From Maritimibacter dapengensis (GTDB lineage: Bacteria; Pseudomonadota; Alphaproteobacteria; Rhodobacterales; Rhodobacteraceae): a stretch of 64,000 nt of DNA. Each line of letters starts with the position of its first letter. Position 1 is the first letter of the stretch. A program made the translations under genes and the position numbers. Shown in pieces: positions 51,524 to 59,912 of the stretch. Below the pieces are notes generated by a model. It had not been told where the DNA came from. It searched no databases and was given only the letters and a program-made list of their open reading frames with translations. The stretch is from assembly GCF_019218265.1 (NCBI RefSeq), contig NZ_JAHUZE010000003.1:1-64000 (forward strand), in the 5' to 3' direction.

Positions 51524-52358
51524 ACGTCGCGGGCGTAACCCACCAACCCGGCAGAGTATCCACGAGCGTAGCCGCAGCTGCCTCCGCCGCGTCACGCGTC
51601 TCGAACAACGCGAAACAGGTTGCGCCGGACCCGGACATGCGGGCAAGCCGCGCCTGAGGCAACGCGCGCAACGTCGCAATCACCTCAGCGATCACGGGTT
51701 CTGCCGCCATAGCGGGCGCCTCAAGGTCATTCCTCTGTGCGGCGAGCCAGTCGATCAACGCTTTCGTCCCCTGCCAACGCGGCAAGGCCTTGGACATCGG
51801 CTTGTTCTCTTTCGTCTCAAGCGCCTTGAACACGGCGGGCGTTGGCACCTCCACGCGGGGGTTCGCCAGAACGGCGTGGAGCGGTGGAACATTCCCGACC
51901 GGTTCGACCACTTCCCCGATCCCCGACATCCGCGCCGCCTGCCGCATCAGGCACACCCGCACATCCGCGCCAAGCTCGACCGACCCGTCCGGAAGCCGCT
52001 TCTCGCCGGTCAGTTCCGCCATCGCCAAAAGCGTAGCGGCAGCATCCGACGATCCGCCTCCGATCCCGGCTGCCGCGGGAAGATGTTTGGACAATGTAAT
52101 CGCCACTGGCCTGTCAAAGAGCGCGGCGGCCTGCCAGACGAGATTGCTCGCATCCGTCGGCACACCCGCGGCCATCGGCCCGGACACATCGAGCGACATC
52201 GCCTCGGCCTCCCGCACGGCCACCCGGTCGCCCACATCCGCGAACACCACGAGACTGTCGAGAAGATGATAGCCGTCCTTGCGTTGCCCGGTGACGTGCA
52301 GCGTCAGGTTCACCTTTGCAGGCGCGAAAAACTTACTGAACAGCGGCCCGTTCCTCAT
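51516..52358 (-). CDS. ispE: 4-Diphosphocytidyl-2-C-methyl-D-erythritol kinase
   Basis: The 280-residue GHMP kinase phosphorylates CDP-ME, the fourth step of the MEP pathway begun by Dxs. Motifs: FFAPAKVNLTLHVTGQRKDG (residues 8-27), the ATP loop HLPAAAGIGGGSSDAAATLL (about 82-101) and the C-terminal RLARMSGSGATCFALF. The start is uncertain: the ATG at 52358 overlaps the end of the TPR gene by 26 bases and is the closest to the conserved FAPAKVN; one at 52388 is also in frame. Confidence 0.94.
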   Translation of the reverse strand: MRNGPLFSKFFAPAKVNLTLHVTGQRKDGYHLLDSLVVFADVGDRVAVREAEAMSLDVSGPMAAGVPTDASNLVWQAAALFDRPVAITLSKHLPAAAGIGGGSSDAAATLLAMAELTGEKRLPDGSVELGADVRVCLMRQAARMSGIGEVVEPVGNVPPLHAVLANPRVEVPTPAVFKALETKENKPMSKALPRWQGTKALIDWLAAQRNDLEAPAMAAEPVIAEVIATLRALPQARLARMSGSGATCFALFETRDAAEAAAATLVDTLPGWWVTPATFS

Positions 52359-54069
52359 ACTCGATGGGGTCGGCCCCTTCTTCCTCAAGCACCTTGTCGA
52401 GCCCGACCTCGAGCTTGCGACGAATGCGATCCGGCTTCACTTCCTCGAGGTCGGTGTCGTCAGTGATGAAAGACAACGCGCGCGCCCATTGGAACTCGGC
52501 CTCACGAGTCCGGCCCACGGCCCAGTAGACATCGCCGAGATGGTCGTTCACCACGGGGTCCACCGGCATGAGTTGCACGGCCTTCTCCATCGGCTCTACG
52601 GCATCGCGATACCGGCCCAGCCGGTAATAGACCCAGCCAAGGCTGTCGATGATATAGCCCTCGTCAGGCCGCGCCTCCACGGCCGTGCGGATCATCTCCA
52701 GCGCGGTATCGAGCTTTTCCCGTCGCTCGACATAGGAATAACCGAGATAGTTCAGGACAGCGGGCTGATCGGGCTGTAATTCCAGCGCCTTGAGGAAATC
52801 GGCCTCGGCCTCGTCCCAGGCACCCATGCGCTCATTCGTGATCCCGCGCGAGAAATAGACCGCCCATTGTTGCGGCACTTCCGTTTCATAAAGCGCAATC
52901 GCCGTGTCGTAGGCCAGTGTCGCTTCTTCCCAACGTTCACCGAACCGAAACTCATCGCCCAGCGCGACGTGGATCGGCGCGAGGTTCGGATAGGCGTCCG
53001 CCACCTCCTGCAGGGTCGTGATGGCTTCTTCCGTCCGGTCGGAACGGCGCAGGGCGAGCGCCTTGCCCAACATCGCCTGCGGCCATGCCCGGCTGTCGGG
53101 GGCAACCAACGAATAGGTCTCGACCGCAAGTTCGTGATTCATCATCGACTCGAACACACCGGCCGTCAGCAGCGTGGCCGAGACATTGTCAGGGTTCAGA
53201 TGTTGCGCGAGCCGGGCGTAGATCAAGACAAGGCTCGGATTGGCCTCATCCGCAAGCACTTCGCCGACATTGTAGAACAGCGCAGACAGCCCGTCCTTGG
53301 GCGACCGGATCGCGTCGAACTCGATGGGCTTGCCCGCCGACAATTCCTCGCGCAGCGTCTCGATCTCTTCGTCGCCCGTGTTCGGCAACCGCTCGTCGAT
53401 CATATCGACCGCGTCCTGATTGCGTTCGAGCTGGCTCAGGATCTGCGCATAGGCGATGACGCCCGACCGATTCAGTTCGAGGTCGACTTCGTCACCCGAC
53501 AAAATCCGCGCCGCACCTTCGAAATCTCCCACATAGGCCAATGCCTGCGCCTTCTGAAAGGCAGAGACCTGACGCGCGACCTCGTCCTGCGCAAGCTCGT
53601 CGAAAATCTCCAAAGCACGCGACATCTGGCCTTCGCCAATCGCGGCCCAGGCAAGGATCAGCGGGTCCATCAACCCTCCGACCGAAAACGTGCCGTCAAG
53701 CGTCTCCTGCACGCTCGCCCAGTCCTCGCGGCCCATAGCGTCGCCGAGCAGCACAAGCTGGCCAAGCTCGTTCTCGGGCGAAATGTCGGCCAACCGCCGC
53801 GCAATCGGGACGGCTTCGTCGATCTGACCAAGCCCGAGATGAGCGATCAGAAGCCCTTCCATGATGCCGGGATTGTCAGGGCGTTGCGCGAGGGCGCGAG
53901 ACCCGTATTCGACCAGAGCCTTGAAGTCGGCATTCTGGTCGGCAGACCTTGCGGCAAGATAGGCGCCCGTGAACCCCGTCACGTTCTGCGCCGGAAGCGC
54001 CATCGGAGTCGCAACCACCAGAGCGGACAAAGTCAACGCGCGTGCTGCGCGTACAAGAGGATGATTCAT
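52333..54069 (-). CDS. Secreted tetratricopeptide-repeat protein
   Basis: The 578-residue protein has a signal peptide (ARALTLSALVVATPMALPAQ, residues 9-28) and a TPR solenoid. Clear repeats include WEEATLAYDTAIALYETEVP, WDEAEADFLKALELQPDQPA, LDTALEMIRTAVEARPDEGY and YRDAVEPMEKAVQLMPVDPV. TPR proteins of this size commonly help assemble complexes in the periplasm or at the outer membrane; partners here are unknown. The start at 54069 gives the signal peptide; no good ribosome binding site is visible. The gene overlaps ispE. Confidence 0.88.
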   Translation of the reverse strand: MNHPLVRAARALTLSALVVATPMALPAQNVTGFTGAYLAARSADQNADFKALVEYGSRALAQRPDNPGIMEGLLIAHLGLGQIDEAVPIARRLADISPENELGQLVLLGDAMGREDWASVQETLDGTFSVGGLMDPLILAWAAIGEGQMSRALEIFDELAQDEVARQVSAFQKAQALAYVGDFEGAARILSGDEVDLELNRSGVIAYAQILSQLERNQDAVDMIDERLPNTGDEEIETLREELSAGKPIEFDAIRSPKDGLSALFYNVGEVLADEANPSLVLIYARLAQHLNPDNVSATLLTAGVFESMMNHELAVETYSLVAPDSRAWPQAMLGKALALRRSDRTEEAITTLQEVADAYPNLAPIHVALGDEFRFGERWEEATLAYDTAIALYETEVPQQWAVYFSRGITNERMGAWDEAEADFLKALELQPDQPAVLNYLGYSYVERREKLDTALEMIRTAVEARPDEGYIIDSLGWVYYRLGRYRDAVEPMEKAVQLMPVDPVVNDHLGDVYWAVGRTREAEFQWARALSFITDDTDLEEVKPDRIRRKLEVGLDKVLEEEGADPIEYEERAAVQ

Positions 54070-54136
54070 CGGGGACAAAGGGCGACCTCGCGTCTGTTTT
54101 CTGGGCGGAGCGTAACCCTTCGCGCGAGGCGGTTCA

Positions 54137-54162
54137 ACGCGGGGCGCGCATTCTCGCGCCCC
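54137..54162 (-). terminator. Hairpin after the ETF-QO gene
   Basis: GCGGGGCGCG and CGCGCCCCGC form a perfect 10-bp stem with a six-base loop, 22 bases after the ETF-QO stop, without a strong T-run. Likely a terminator or mRNA end; it also lies in front of the TPR gene. Confidence 0.6.
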
Positions 54163-54183
54163 GCTGTCGGACATGTGAAAGGA

Positions 54184-55839
54184 TCACATGTTCGGATAGT
54201 TCGGCCCGTCACCGCCCTGCGGCACGGTCCAGTTGATGTTCTGCGACGGGTCCTTGATGTCGCAGGTCTTGCAATGCACGCAGTTCTGGAAGTTGATCTG
54301 GAACTTCGGCTTGCCGTCGTCGCCCTCGACCACCTCGTAAACCCCTGCCGGGCAGTACCGCTGCGCGGGTTCCGCGAATTTCGGGAGGTTCACGTCGATC
54401 GGCACCGACGGGTCCTTGAGCGTCAGGTGACAGGGCTGCTGTTCTTCGTGGTTGGTGTTCGAGAAGCTCACGTTCGTCAGCCGGTCGAAGGACAACACGC
54501 CATCGGGCTTGGGGTAGTCGATCGGCTTGTGTTTGTCCGCCGGCTCGGTCGCCTTTGCGTCGGACTTGCCGTGCTTGAGCGTCCCGAAGAGCGAAAAGCC
54601 CCCGAAGATGGTCTGGAACCACATGTCGAACCCGCCAAGCGCCATGCCGCCCGCCGGTCCGAACCGCGCGTTGAGCGGGGCCACGTTGCGCACACGCTTG
54701 AGGTCTTTGCCCACCGGCCCGGTGCGCAGCGCCTCGTCGTATTCGGTAAGCGTATCGCCCGACCTCCCCGCCTGGATCGCGGCATAGGCGGCGTCCGCGG
54801 CCTGACGGCCCGAATGCATGGCGTTGTGGTTGCCCTTGATGCGCGGCAGGTTGACGAGGCCGGCAGAACAACCAGCCAGCATCCCACCGGGGAACGCCGT
54901 GTCCGGGATCGACTGGAACCCGCCCTTGGTCACGGCCCGCGCGCCATAGGCGACGCGCTTGCCGCCTTCGAGCACCTTCTTCACCCGCGGATGATGCTTG
55001 AACCGCTGAAACTCCTGATACGGGTTCAGGTAGGGGTTCTTGTAGTTCAGGTCGACGATATAACCCACGTAAACCTGGTTGTTGTCGATATGGTAGAGGA
55101 ACGAGCCGCCACCATTCTTGAACCCGAGCGGCCAGCCGAGCGAGTGCGTGACTTCGCCCTCGTTGTGGTTCTCCGGCTTCACGTCCCAGATTTCCTTGAG
55201 CCCGATGCCGAACTTCGGCACGTCATGGCCCTTCGCAAGGTCGTATTTCGCGATCAGCTCCTTGGCGAGCGAGCCGCGCACGCCCTCACAGATGATCGTG
55301 TATTTGCCCAGAAGCTCCATCCCCGGCTCGTAACCGTCACCCGGGGTGCCGTCGGGATTCTTGCCGAACTCGCCCGCGACCACGCCTTTGACTTCACCGT
55401 TCTCGCCATAGACCAGCTCGGAACAGGCCATGCCGGGATAGACCTCGACACCCAGCGCTTCGGCCTGTTCGGCCATCCAGCGGGTGACGTTGCCCATCGA
55501 GACGATGTAGTTGCCGTGGTTGTTCATCAGCGGCGGCATGATCCAGTTCGGCAGCCGCATCTGCCCGCCTTCACCGAAGATATAGAAGTTGTCCTTCTTC
55601 ACCGGCACGTTCAGCGGTGCGCCCTTTTCCTTCCAGTCCGGGATCAGCTCGTCGAGTCCGGACGGATCGAGAACCGCACCCGACAGGATATGCGCCCCGA
55701 CTTCCGAACCCTTCTCCAGCACGACGACCATCAGGTTCTCGTCGAGTTGTTTCAGACGGATCGCAGCGGACAGACCGGCTGGCCCCGCGCCAACGATCAC
55801 GACGTCCACATCCATGCTTTCGCGTTCGACTTCTGCCAT
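54184..55839 (-). CDS. Electron transfer flavoprotein-ubiquinone oxidoreductase
   Basis: The 551-residue membrane-bound flavoprotein passes electrons from ETF (fatty-acid and amino-acid dehydrogenases) to ubiquinone. The FAD motif is VVIVGAGPAGLSAAIRLKQL near the N-terminus, followed by KGSEVGAHILSGAVLDP. GWPLGFKNGGGSFLYHIDNN is in the middle. The C-terminal [4Fe-4S] cysteines are in YCPAGVYEV and CVHCKTCDIKDPSQNI. It feeds the same quinone pool as the bc1 complex encoded elsewhere in the window, and electrons from the acyl-CoA dehydrogenase at 60940-62655. Confidence 0.96.
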   Translation of the reverse strand: MAEVERESMDVDVVIVGAGPAGLSAAIRLKQLDENLMVVVLEKGSEVGAHILSGAVLDPSGLDELIPDWKEKGAPLNVPVKKDNFYIFGEGGQMRLPNWIMPPLMNNHGNYIVSMGNVTRWMAEQAEALGVEVYPGMACSELVYGENGEVKGVVAGEFGKNPDGTPGDGYEPGMELLGKYTIICEGVRGSLAKELIAKYDLAKGHDVPKFGIGLKEIWDVKPENHNEGEVTHSLGWPLGFKNGGGSFLYHIDNNQVYVGYIVDLNYKNPYLNPYQEFQRFKHHPRVKKVLEGGKRVAYGARAVTKGGFQSIPDTAFPGGMLAGCSAGLVNLPRIKGNHNAMHSGRQAADAAYAAIQAGRSGDTLTEYDEALRTGPVGKDLKRVRNVAPLNARFGPAGGMALGGFDMWFQTIFGGFSLFGTLKHGKSDAKATEPADKHKPIDYPKPDGVLSFDRLTNVSFSNTNHEEQQPCHLTLKDPSVPIDVNLPKFAEPAQRYCPAGVYEVVEGDDGKPKFQINFQNCVHCKTCDIKDPSQNINWTVPQGGDGPNYPNM

Positions 55840-55886
55840 ATCCGGGCACTCCCTCAGCATTCGGTTCCCGTGTTGCTACAGGCAGG

Positions 55887-56861
55887 TCAGGTGGTGGTCA
55901 ATTGCGTCGCCACGTTAGTTTGCTGGCCCATCTTGCGTGTTAGCGCCCACATCACGGCCACGAGAACAATCGAGAAATATCCGTCCACCGCATAGTGCCA
56001 TGCGAGATAGACAGACAGGAATTGAAACACCACGACCGTGACGACGGCGACAGGAAGGAACCTGCGCGAAATCTCGGTGATGTAGAAGGCGAACAGCGCC
56101 GTCATGGCGACATGCACCGACGGGAAGGCCGAGATCCCCGACCCGAACTCCTGCGCACTTTGCGAATAGGCGGCCCAGAGCCGTTCATGGAGCACACCAG
56201 TGGACGACTCCGTGATCCCCCGCGCCTCCAGCGACGCAAGCAACTCGGCAAAATCAGAGCCGCTCAGAAGCCTGTCGTAATAGATCGGCCCCGCCGACAT
56301 GAACAGACCAGCAAGCACGTTGCCCAGGAAGAACAGGATGAAAAGATAATAAAGCGAATAGCGCGCCACCCGTTTGGTATTCGGATCGAAGAAGCTCAGC
56401 AGCAGCGGGAAATAAATCGCCGGGATTACCCAGAGGCCGACATAAAGCACATCGGCATAGACCGCCGGAAACGCGATCCACTCCGCATGTGTCAACCGCC
56501 AGGGATCGACCCCGAGATGCAGCACCCGGTCCATCTGCGCAAACAGCGGATCGGCCCAGAAGTCGTTGACGAGCGGCAGGGCGCTCTTGACCATCGGAAA
56601 GATCACCGAAATTGCCGAACATGCGAAAAAGGTCCCGACAATCGCCGGCACCCGCTCGCGAAACCCCTTGTTCCATTGCGTAACGGCAATCGCGGCAAGC
56701 GGAATGAGAATCCACCACGCCAGATGCCAGAACCGCGAAAACATGCCGGGGACCGAGGCGACCATCTGTTCGAGCTTGAGCATCGGATCGTCACGGACCA
56801 CAAGTACGAAGATCGCGCCAAGGGCCACGTAAATCGCCGTCCACCGGAAAAAAATCGCCAT
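55887..56861 (-). CDS. PAP2-superfamily membrane protein
   Basis: The 324-residue protein has about six membrane segments. The PAP2 motifs SAFPSVHVAMTALFAF and YLAWHYAVDGYFSIVL hold the catalytic histidines; the classical KX6RP motif is not evident. That matches the PAP2_3 group, which includes inositol phosphorylceramide synthase-like enzymes and phosphatidic acid phosphatases. The substrate is probably a lipid phosphate. The start is placed at 56861 (MAIFFRWTAIYVALG), since the upstream extension is not hydrophobic and lies in the promoter region shared with greA. Confidence 0.85.
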   Translation of the reverse strand: MAIFFRWTAIYVALGAIFVLVVRDDPMLKLEQMVASVPGMFSRFWHLAWWILIPLAAIAVTQWNKGFRERVPAIVGTFFACSAISVIFPMVKSALPLVNDFWADPLFAQMDRVLHLGVDPWRLTHAEWIAFPAVYADVLYVGLWVIPAIYFPLLLSFFDPNTKRVARYSLYYLFILFFLGNVLAGLFMSAGPIYYDRLLSGSDFAELLASLEARGITESSTGVLHERLWAAYSQSAQEFGSGISAFPSVHVAMTALFAFYITEISRRFLPVAVVTVVVFQFLSVYLAWHYAVDGYFSIVLVAVMWALTRKMGQQTNVATQLTTT

Positions 56862-56992
56862 TGCAAACCGCTCGATTTTGCTTTTCTTTTGAGCAGACGC
56901 TAGCGTAAATTCCGTGCGCTGCCTATTAAAAAGCCTGAACAGATGCACATGTTCGGGCCAAGACAACTCGAAGCCTCTGAGGCAAGACACCC

Positions 56993-57463
56993 ATGGATAA
57001 GATACTCCTGACCCGCGCGGGTTACACCGCGCTCAATGACGAATTGAAAAATCTCAAGTCGGTGGAGCGTCCCGCCGTCATCGCCGCCATCTCCGACGCG
57101 CGCGAACACGGCGACCTGTCGGAGAATGCCGAATACCACGCCGCCCGCGAGAAGCAGAGCTTCATAGAAGGGCGCGTGAAGGAGCTCGAAGGCATCATCG
57201 GGCTGGCCGAGGTGATCGACCCCGCGAAACTGTCCGGCGGCGTGAAGTTCGGCGCGACCGTGAAACTGGTGGACGAGGACACTGAAGAGGAAAAGACCTA
57301 CCAGATCGTCGGCGAGCCCGAAGCGGATCTCGAAAAAGGCAAACTCAACGTCAAATCGCCGCTCGCCCGTGCGCTGATCGGCAAAGACGAAGGCGACAGC
57401 GTCGAGGTGCGCACGCCGGGTGGTGAGAAATCTTACGAAATCCTCGAAATCGAGTATAAATGA
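56993..57463 (+). CDS. greA: Transcription elongation factor GreA
   Basis: The 156-residue protein has the N-terminal coiled-coil ([20 protein letters not shown]) with tip acidic residues in [20 protein letters not shown]. The C-terminal FKBP-like domain includes VVDPAK-like [20 protein letters not shown] and [20 protein letters not shown]. It inserts into the RNA polymerase secondary channel to cleave backtracked transcripts. GAGGCAAGACACCC precedes the ATG. Confidence 0.97.
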   Translation: MDKILLTRAGYTALNDELKNLKSVERPAVIAAISDAREHGDLSENAEYHAAREKQSFIEGRVKELEGIIGLAEVIDPAKLSGGVKFGATVKLVDEDTEEEKTYQIVGEPEADLEKGKLNVKSPLARALIGKDEGDSVEVRTPGGEKSYEILEIEYK

Positions 57464-57486
57464 CTCGTGAGCAGTCGAGGGCCTAG

Positions 57487-58500
57487 ATGGCGGCAAAAGA
57501 CACGGATCAGGAATTTCAACTCAGCGGCCAATCGCCGTTGAGACGTCGCGCGCTTGCGCCGTCCGAGGTCATCGCCGGGGCACTTTCGGCGCTCTGGCTT
57601 CTTGCATGCCTGATATTCTTCCTGGTGCTCGGAAACGGGATGACCAATCAGGGCGCGGCCGGTTTCATCATGACGATCCTCGCGGTGTTCCTGCCGGTCG
57701 CGGTGATCTGGCTCGCTGTCTCGGCGGCCCGCTCCGCCCGTATCATGCGCGAGGAAACCCAAAGATTGCAGTCGACCATCGACGCGATGCGGCAGACTTA
57801 CCTGACACAGAGCTTGCCGCACAGCAGCCACGATCCGGCGGTCGAGGCAAAGCTCGCGCGTCTCGAAGAAGCCCAGAAACAGACGGAACAGGCTGTCGCG
57901 ACCTTCTCGACGACGCGCGACCTCGTGCGCCGGGAAGTCGAGCAATCGTCCGTTCTGACAAGCAATTTGCAAGGGGCAGGCGGACAGGGTCTGCTCGCTC
58001 TCGATCCGCAGCCGGGCGATGAAACGCCGCCGCTCGAGACCGACGAATTGATCCGCGCCCTGCACTTTCCTGAAAACGCCGAGGACCTCGCAGGCTTCGC
58101 CGCGCTCCGTCGCGCCTTGAAAGACCGACAGTTGGCCGGACTTGTGCAAGCCGCACAAGACGTGCTGACCATGCTCAGCCAGGACGGCATTTACATGGAC
58201 GACTTGCGCCCTGACCGAGCCCGCCCCGACATCTGGCGCCGCTTCGCCGCCGGTCAACGAGGCCGCGAAGTGGCCGCGCTGGGCGGTATCCGCGACCGCT
58301 CCTCGCTCGCCCTCACCAACGGGCGGATGAAGAACGATCCGGTGTTTCGCGACGCCGCCCACCATTTCCTGCGCCGCTTCGATTCCATGTTCGTCAATTT
58401 CGAAGCCGAGGCCAGCGACGAAGAAATCGCCCGCTTCGCCAACACCCGTACCGCCCGCGCGTTCATGCTCCTCGGTCGCGTCACAGGCACATTTTCCTGA
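57487..58500 (+). CDS. Unknown membrane protein with a coiled coil, downstream of greA
   Basis: The 337-residue protein has two N-terminal membrane helices (about residues 28-49 and 58-79). A predicted coiled coil (REETQRLQSTIDAMRQTY; LARLEEAQKQTEQAVATFST) and a C-terminal soluble domain rich in Arg and Asp (FRDAAHHFLRRFDSMFVNFE) follow. No named family is recognised; similar proteins seem restricted to Rhodobacterales from memory. It starts 23 bases after greA and is probably co-transcribed. Confidence 0.75.
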   Translation: MAAKDTDQEFQLSGQSPLRRRALAPSEVIAGALSALWLLACLIFFLVLGNGMTNQGAAGFIMTILAVFLPVAVIWLAVSAARSARIMREETQRLQSTIDAMRQTYLTQSLPHSSHDPAVEAKLARLEEAQKQTEQAVATFSTTRDLVRREVEQSSVLTSNLQGAGGQGLLALDPQPGDETPPLETDELIRALHFPENAEDLAGFAALRRALKDRQLAGLVQAAQDVLTMLSQDGIYMDDLRPDRARPDIWRRFAAGQRGREVAALGGIRDRSSLALTNGRMKNDPVFRDAAHHFLRRFDSMFVNFEAEASDEEIARFANTRTARAFMLLGRVTGTFS

Positions 58501-58508
58501 AACGACGA

Positions 58509-58533
58509 ACGGCGCGGGGGTCGCCCGCGCCGT
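58509..58533 (+). terminator. Hairpin after the unknown membrane protein gene
   Basis: ACGGCGCGGG and CCCGCGCCGT form a perfect 10-bp stem with a five-base loop, eight bases after the stop. There is no T-run. It lies between two convergent genes. Confidence 0.6.
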
Positions 58534-58560
58534 GTCTCAAGGTCCGATCCGTGCCGCGAG

Positions 58561-59157
58561 TTACCGTAGCGCGGGGGCAGCCATGTATTCGTTGTTGTCC
58601 GGGTCGTTGTCGCGATAGACCTTCTCGGTCACGCCGCTAAGCCTCCCGAAGCTTTCCATCAGCGGCACCGGGAACGGCGTCGAGCGGATGTTCTCGAACC
58701 CCGGCAATTGCCGCAGGATCGCTGACGTGGACGACGCACAAGCCGCTTTCCCGACCGCGCCATTCGCCTGAACGAGTTGGAGCGCCTGTTCGGCGACCGC
58801 CGGGCTTACGGCGATTTCCTGCGTGACGACATGCCAGGTCACGCGGGCATGGTAGTCGATGTAGAAATCCATCGCCTGCGGCGTCATCCCGTAATGCACG
58901 TCGTTCCGTTCCGGCAGATGCGGGTGATAGAACGTCCCCGCCGGATCGAAGATCACGCGCTGCGACCCGTTGACCAGAAGCGCGGTATGACCCCCGCTTC
59001 CCGACGAGTTGGAGATGACGGTGACGAGCGTCAACGAAGGCTGCCCGCCATGCACGTAACGCGCCCGCGCCACCTCTTCGGCAGGCGCCCAGACGCTCTC
59101 GGCGGTACATCCGACCAGTCCGAGCATCACGACGATGGAAAGAAAGATACGTTTCAT
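58561..59157 (-). CDS. Unknown lipoprotein, possibly a permuted papain-like hydrolase
   Basis: The 198-residue protein has a lipoprotein signal (LSIVVMLGLVGC, lipid-attached Cys17). The mature part contains SGSGGHTALLVNGSQRVIFD (His57), then DPAGTFYHPHLPERNDVHYG, and after about 80 residues GKAACASSTSAILRQLP (Cys140). The order His-then-Cys, with a GHTALLV strand, is what permuted NlpC/P60 (YiiX/LRAT-like) enzymes show. I cannot confirm membership. The start at 59157 is chosen for the signal peptide. Confidence 0.7.
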   Translation of the reverse strand: MKRIFLSIVVMLGLVGCTAESVWAPAEEVARARYVHGGQPSLTLVTVISNSSGSGGHTALLVNGSQRVIFDPAGTFYHPHLPERNDVHYGMTPQAMDFYIDYHARVTWHVVTQEIAVSPAVAEQALQLVQANGAVGKAACASSTSAILRQLPGFENIRSTPFPVPLMESFGRLSGVTEKVYRDNDPDNNEYMAAPALR

Positions 59158-59222
59158 GACGGCAACCACCCCTGAAAGGATTTACCTTGGGTTCCGATCC
59201 CGTATGGACCGGTTTGCACGGA

Positions 59223-59357
59223 TCAGGCGCCGACGATCGCCAGAAGGATCAGAACCACGATAATCGCGATCACGGACCGCACCGTGAATTTCACGAACCC
59301 GTCGAAGGTCTTTTCCTGAACCTGAATATCCATGGTGCCGTGTTTATGCTCAGCCAT
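59223..59357 (-). CDS. aa3-type cytochrome c oxidase subunit IV
   Basis: The 44-residue protein reads MAEHKHGTMDIQVQEKTFDG, then FVKFTVRSVI and a single membrane helix AIIVVLILLAIVGA. The MDIxxQEKTFxGF pattern is characteristic of the small fourth subunit of the alphaproteobacterial (Paracoccus, Rhodobacter) aa3 oxidase, which is dispensable for activity. Too short for usual ORF callers. The main oxidase subunits are not in the window. Confidence 0.9.
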   Translation of the reverse strand: MAEHKHGTMDIQVQEKTFDGFVKFTVRSVIAIIVVLILLAIVGA

Positions 59358-59441
59358 CGCTCGTCCCTCGCATGTTCAATGTCGAGAAGTCGATTAGACG
59401 ATTCCGCACGCCCTGTCACGGCCTTATGGCCGCCACCCGGG

Positions 59442-59912
59442 TCATTCTCCCTTAGGCGTATCCTCAGAGTCGCGCTCGAGATCGGCGGCAAGGCGAAAGC
59501 CGATGCGAAATGGCTCGTCTTCGTCCGCCTTACGCGGCATCGCCCGCAGGATGACGTTGAGCTGGCTGACATGCTGGACGAGCTGCGTCTTCGTCCCCGC
59601 CCCGTCGGTGCCGTAGAAGGTCACGATGTCGGGGTCGAAATACCCGATGCCCTCGATCCTGAGCACCCCGGCATCCGACCCGGTGAACCCCATCGCCACT
59701 TCGTGCTCGTTGTCGAGCTGTTCCTCGAAGTTCTGGATATAGAGGATGATCCGCTCATAAGCCCATTCCGCCGGGCTCTTCTCGGATATCGGCTTCTCCG
59801 CGACCGTATCCGGCAGCGGTTTCTGCTCGGCGGTCAGCGGTGAATCCTCGTCGCATTTCGCGACATGCGCCGGTGGCCGGTTCTTGTTCGCACCATTCAT
59901 CGCCGGTCTCAC
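59442..59912 (-). CDS. DUF6173 family protein
   Basis: The 156-residue soluble protein has a low-complexity N-terminal third and a domain beginning WAYERIILYIQNFEEQLDNE, with EVAMGFTGSDAGVLRIEGIG and LVQHVSQLNVILRAMPRKAD, which I associate with DUF6173. Function unknown. Its ATG overlaps the stop of the MBL-fold gene (ATGA), so it is translated from the same message as that gene and the acyl-CoA dehydrogenase. Confidence 0.75.
   Translation of the reverse strand: MRPAMNGANKNRPPAHVAKCDEDSPLTAEQKPLPDTVAEKPISEKSPAEWAYERIILYIQNFEEQLDNEHEVAMGFTGSDAGVLRIEGIGYFDPDIVTFYGTDGAGTKTQLVQHVSQLNVILRAMPRKADEDEPFRIGFRLAADLERDSEDTPKGE

Noticed and set aside
52867-55995. Plus-strand open frame of 1042 codons
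   Set aside because: It runs antisense to the TPR gene and the ETF-QO gene, which have clear motifs. The product is rich in Arg/His/Gly without any domain. Long antisense frames are usual in GC-rich genomes.
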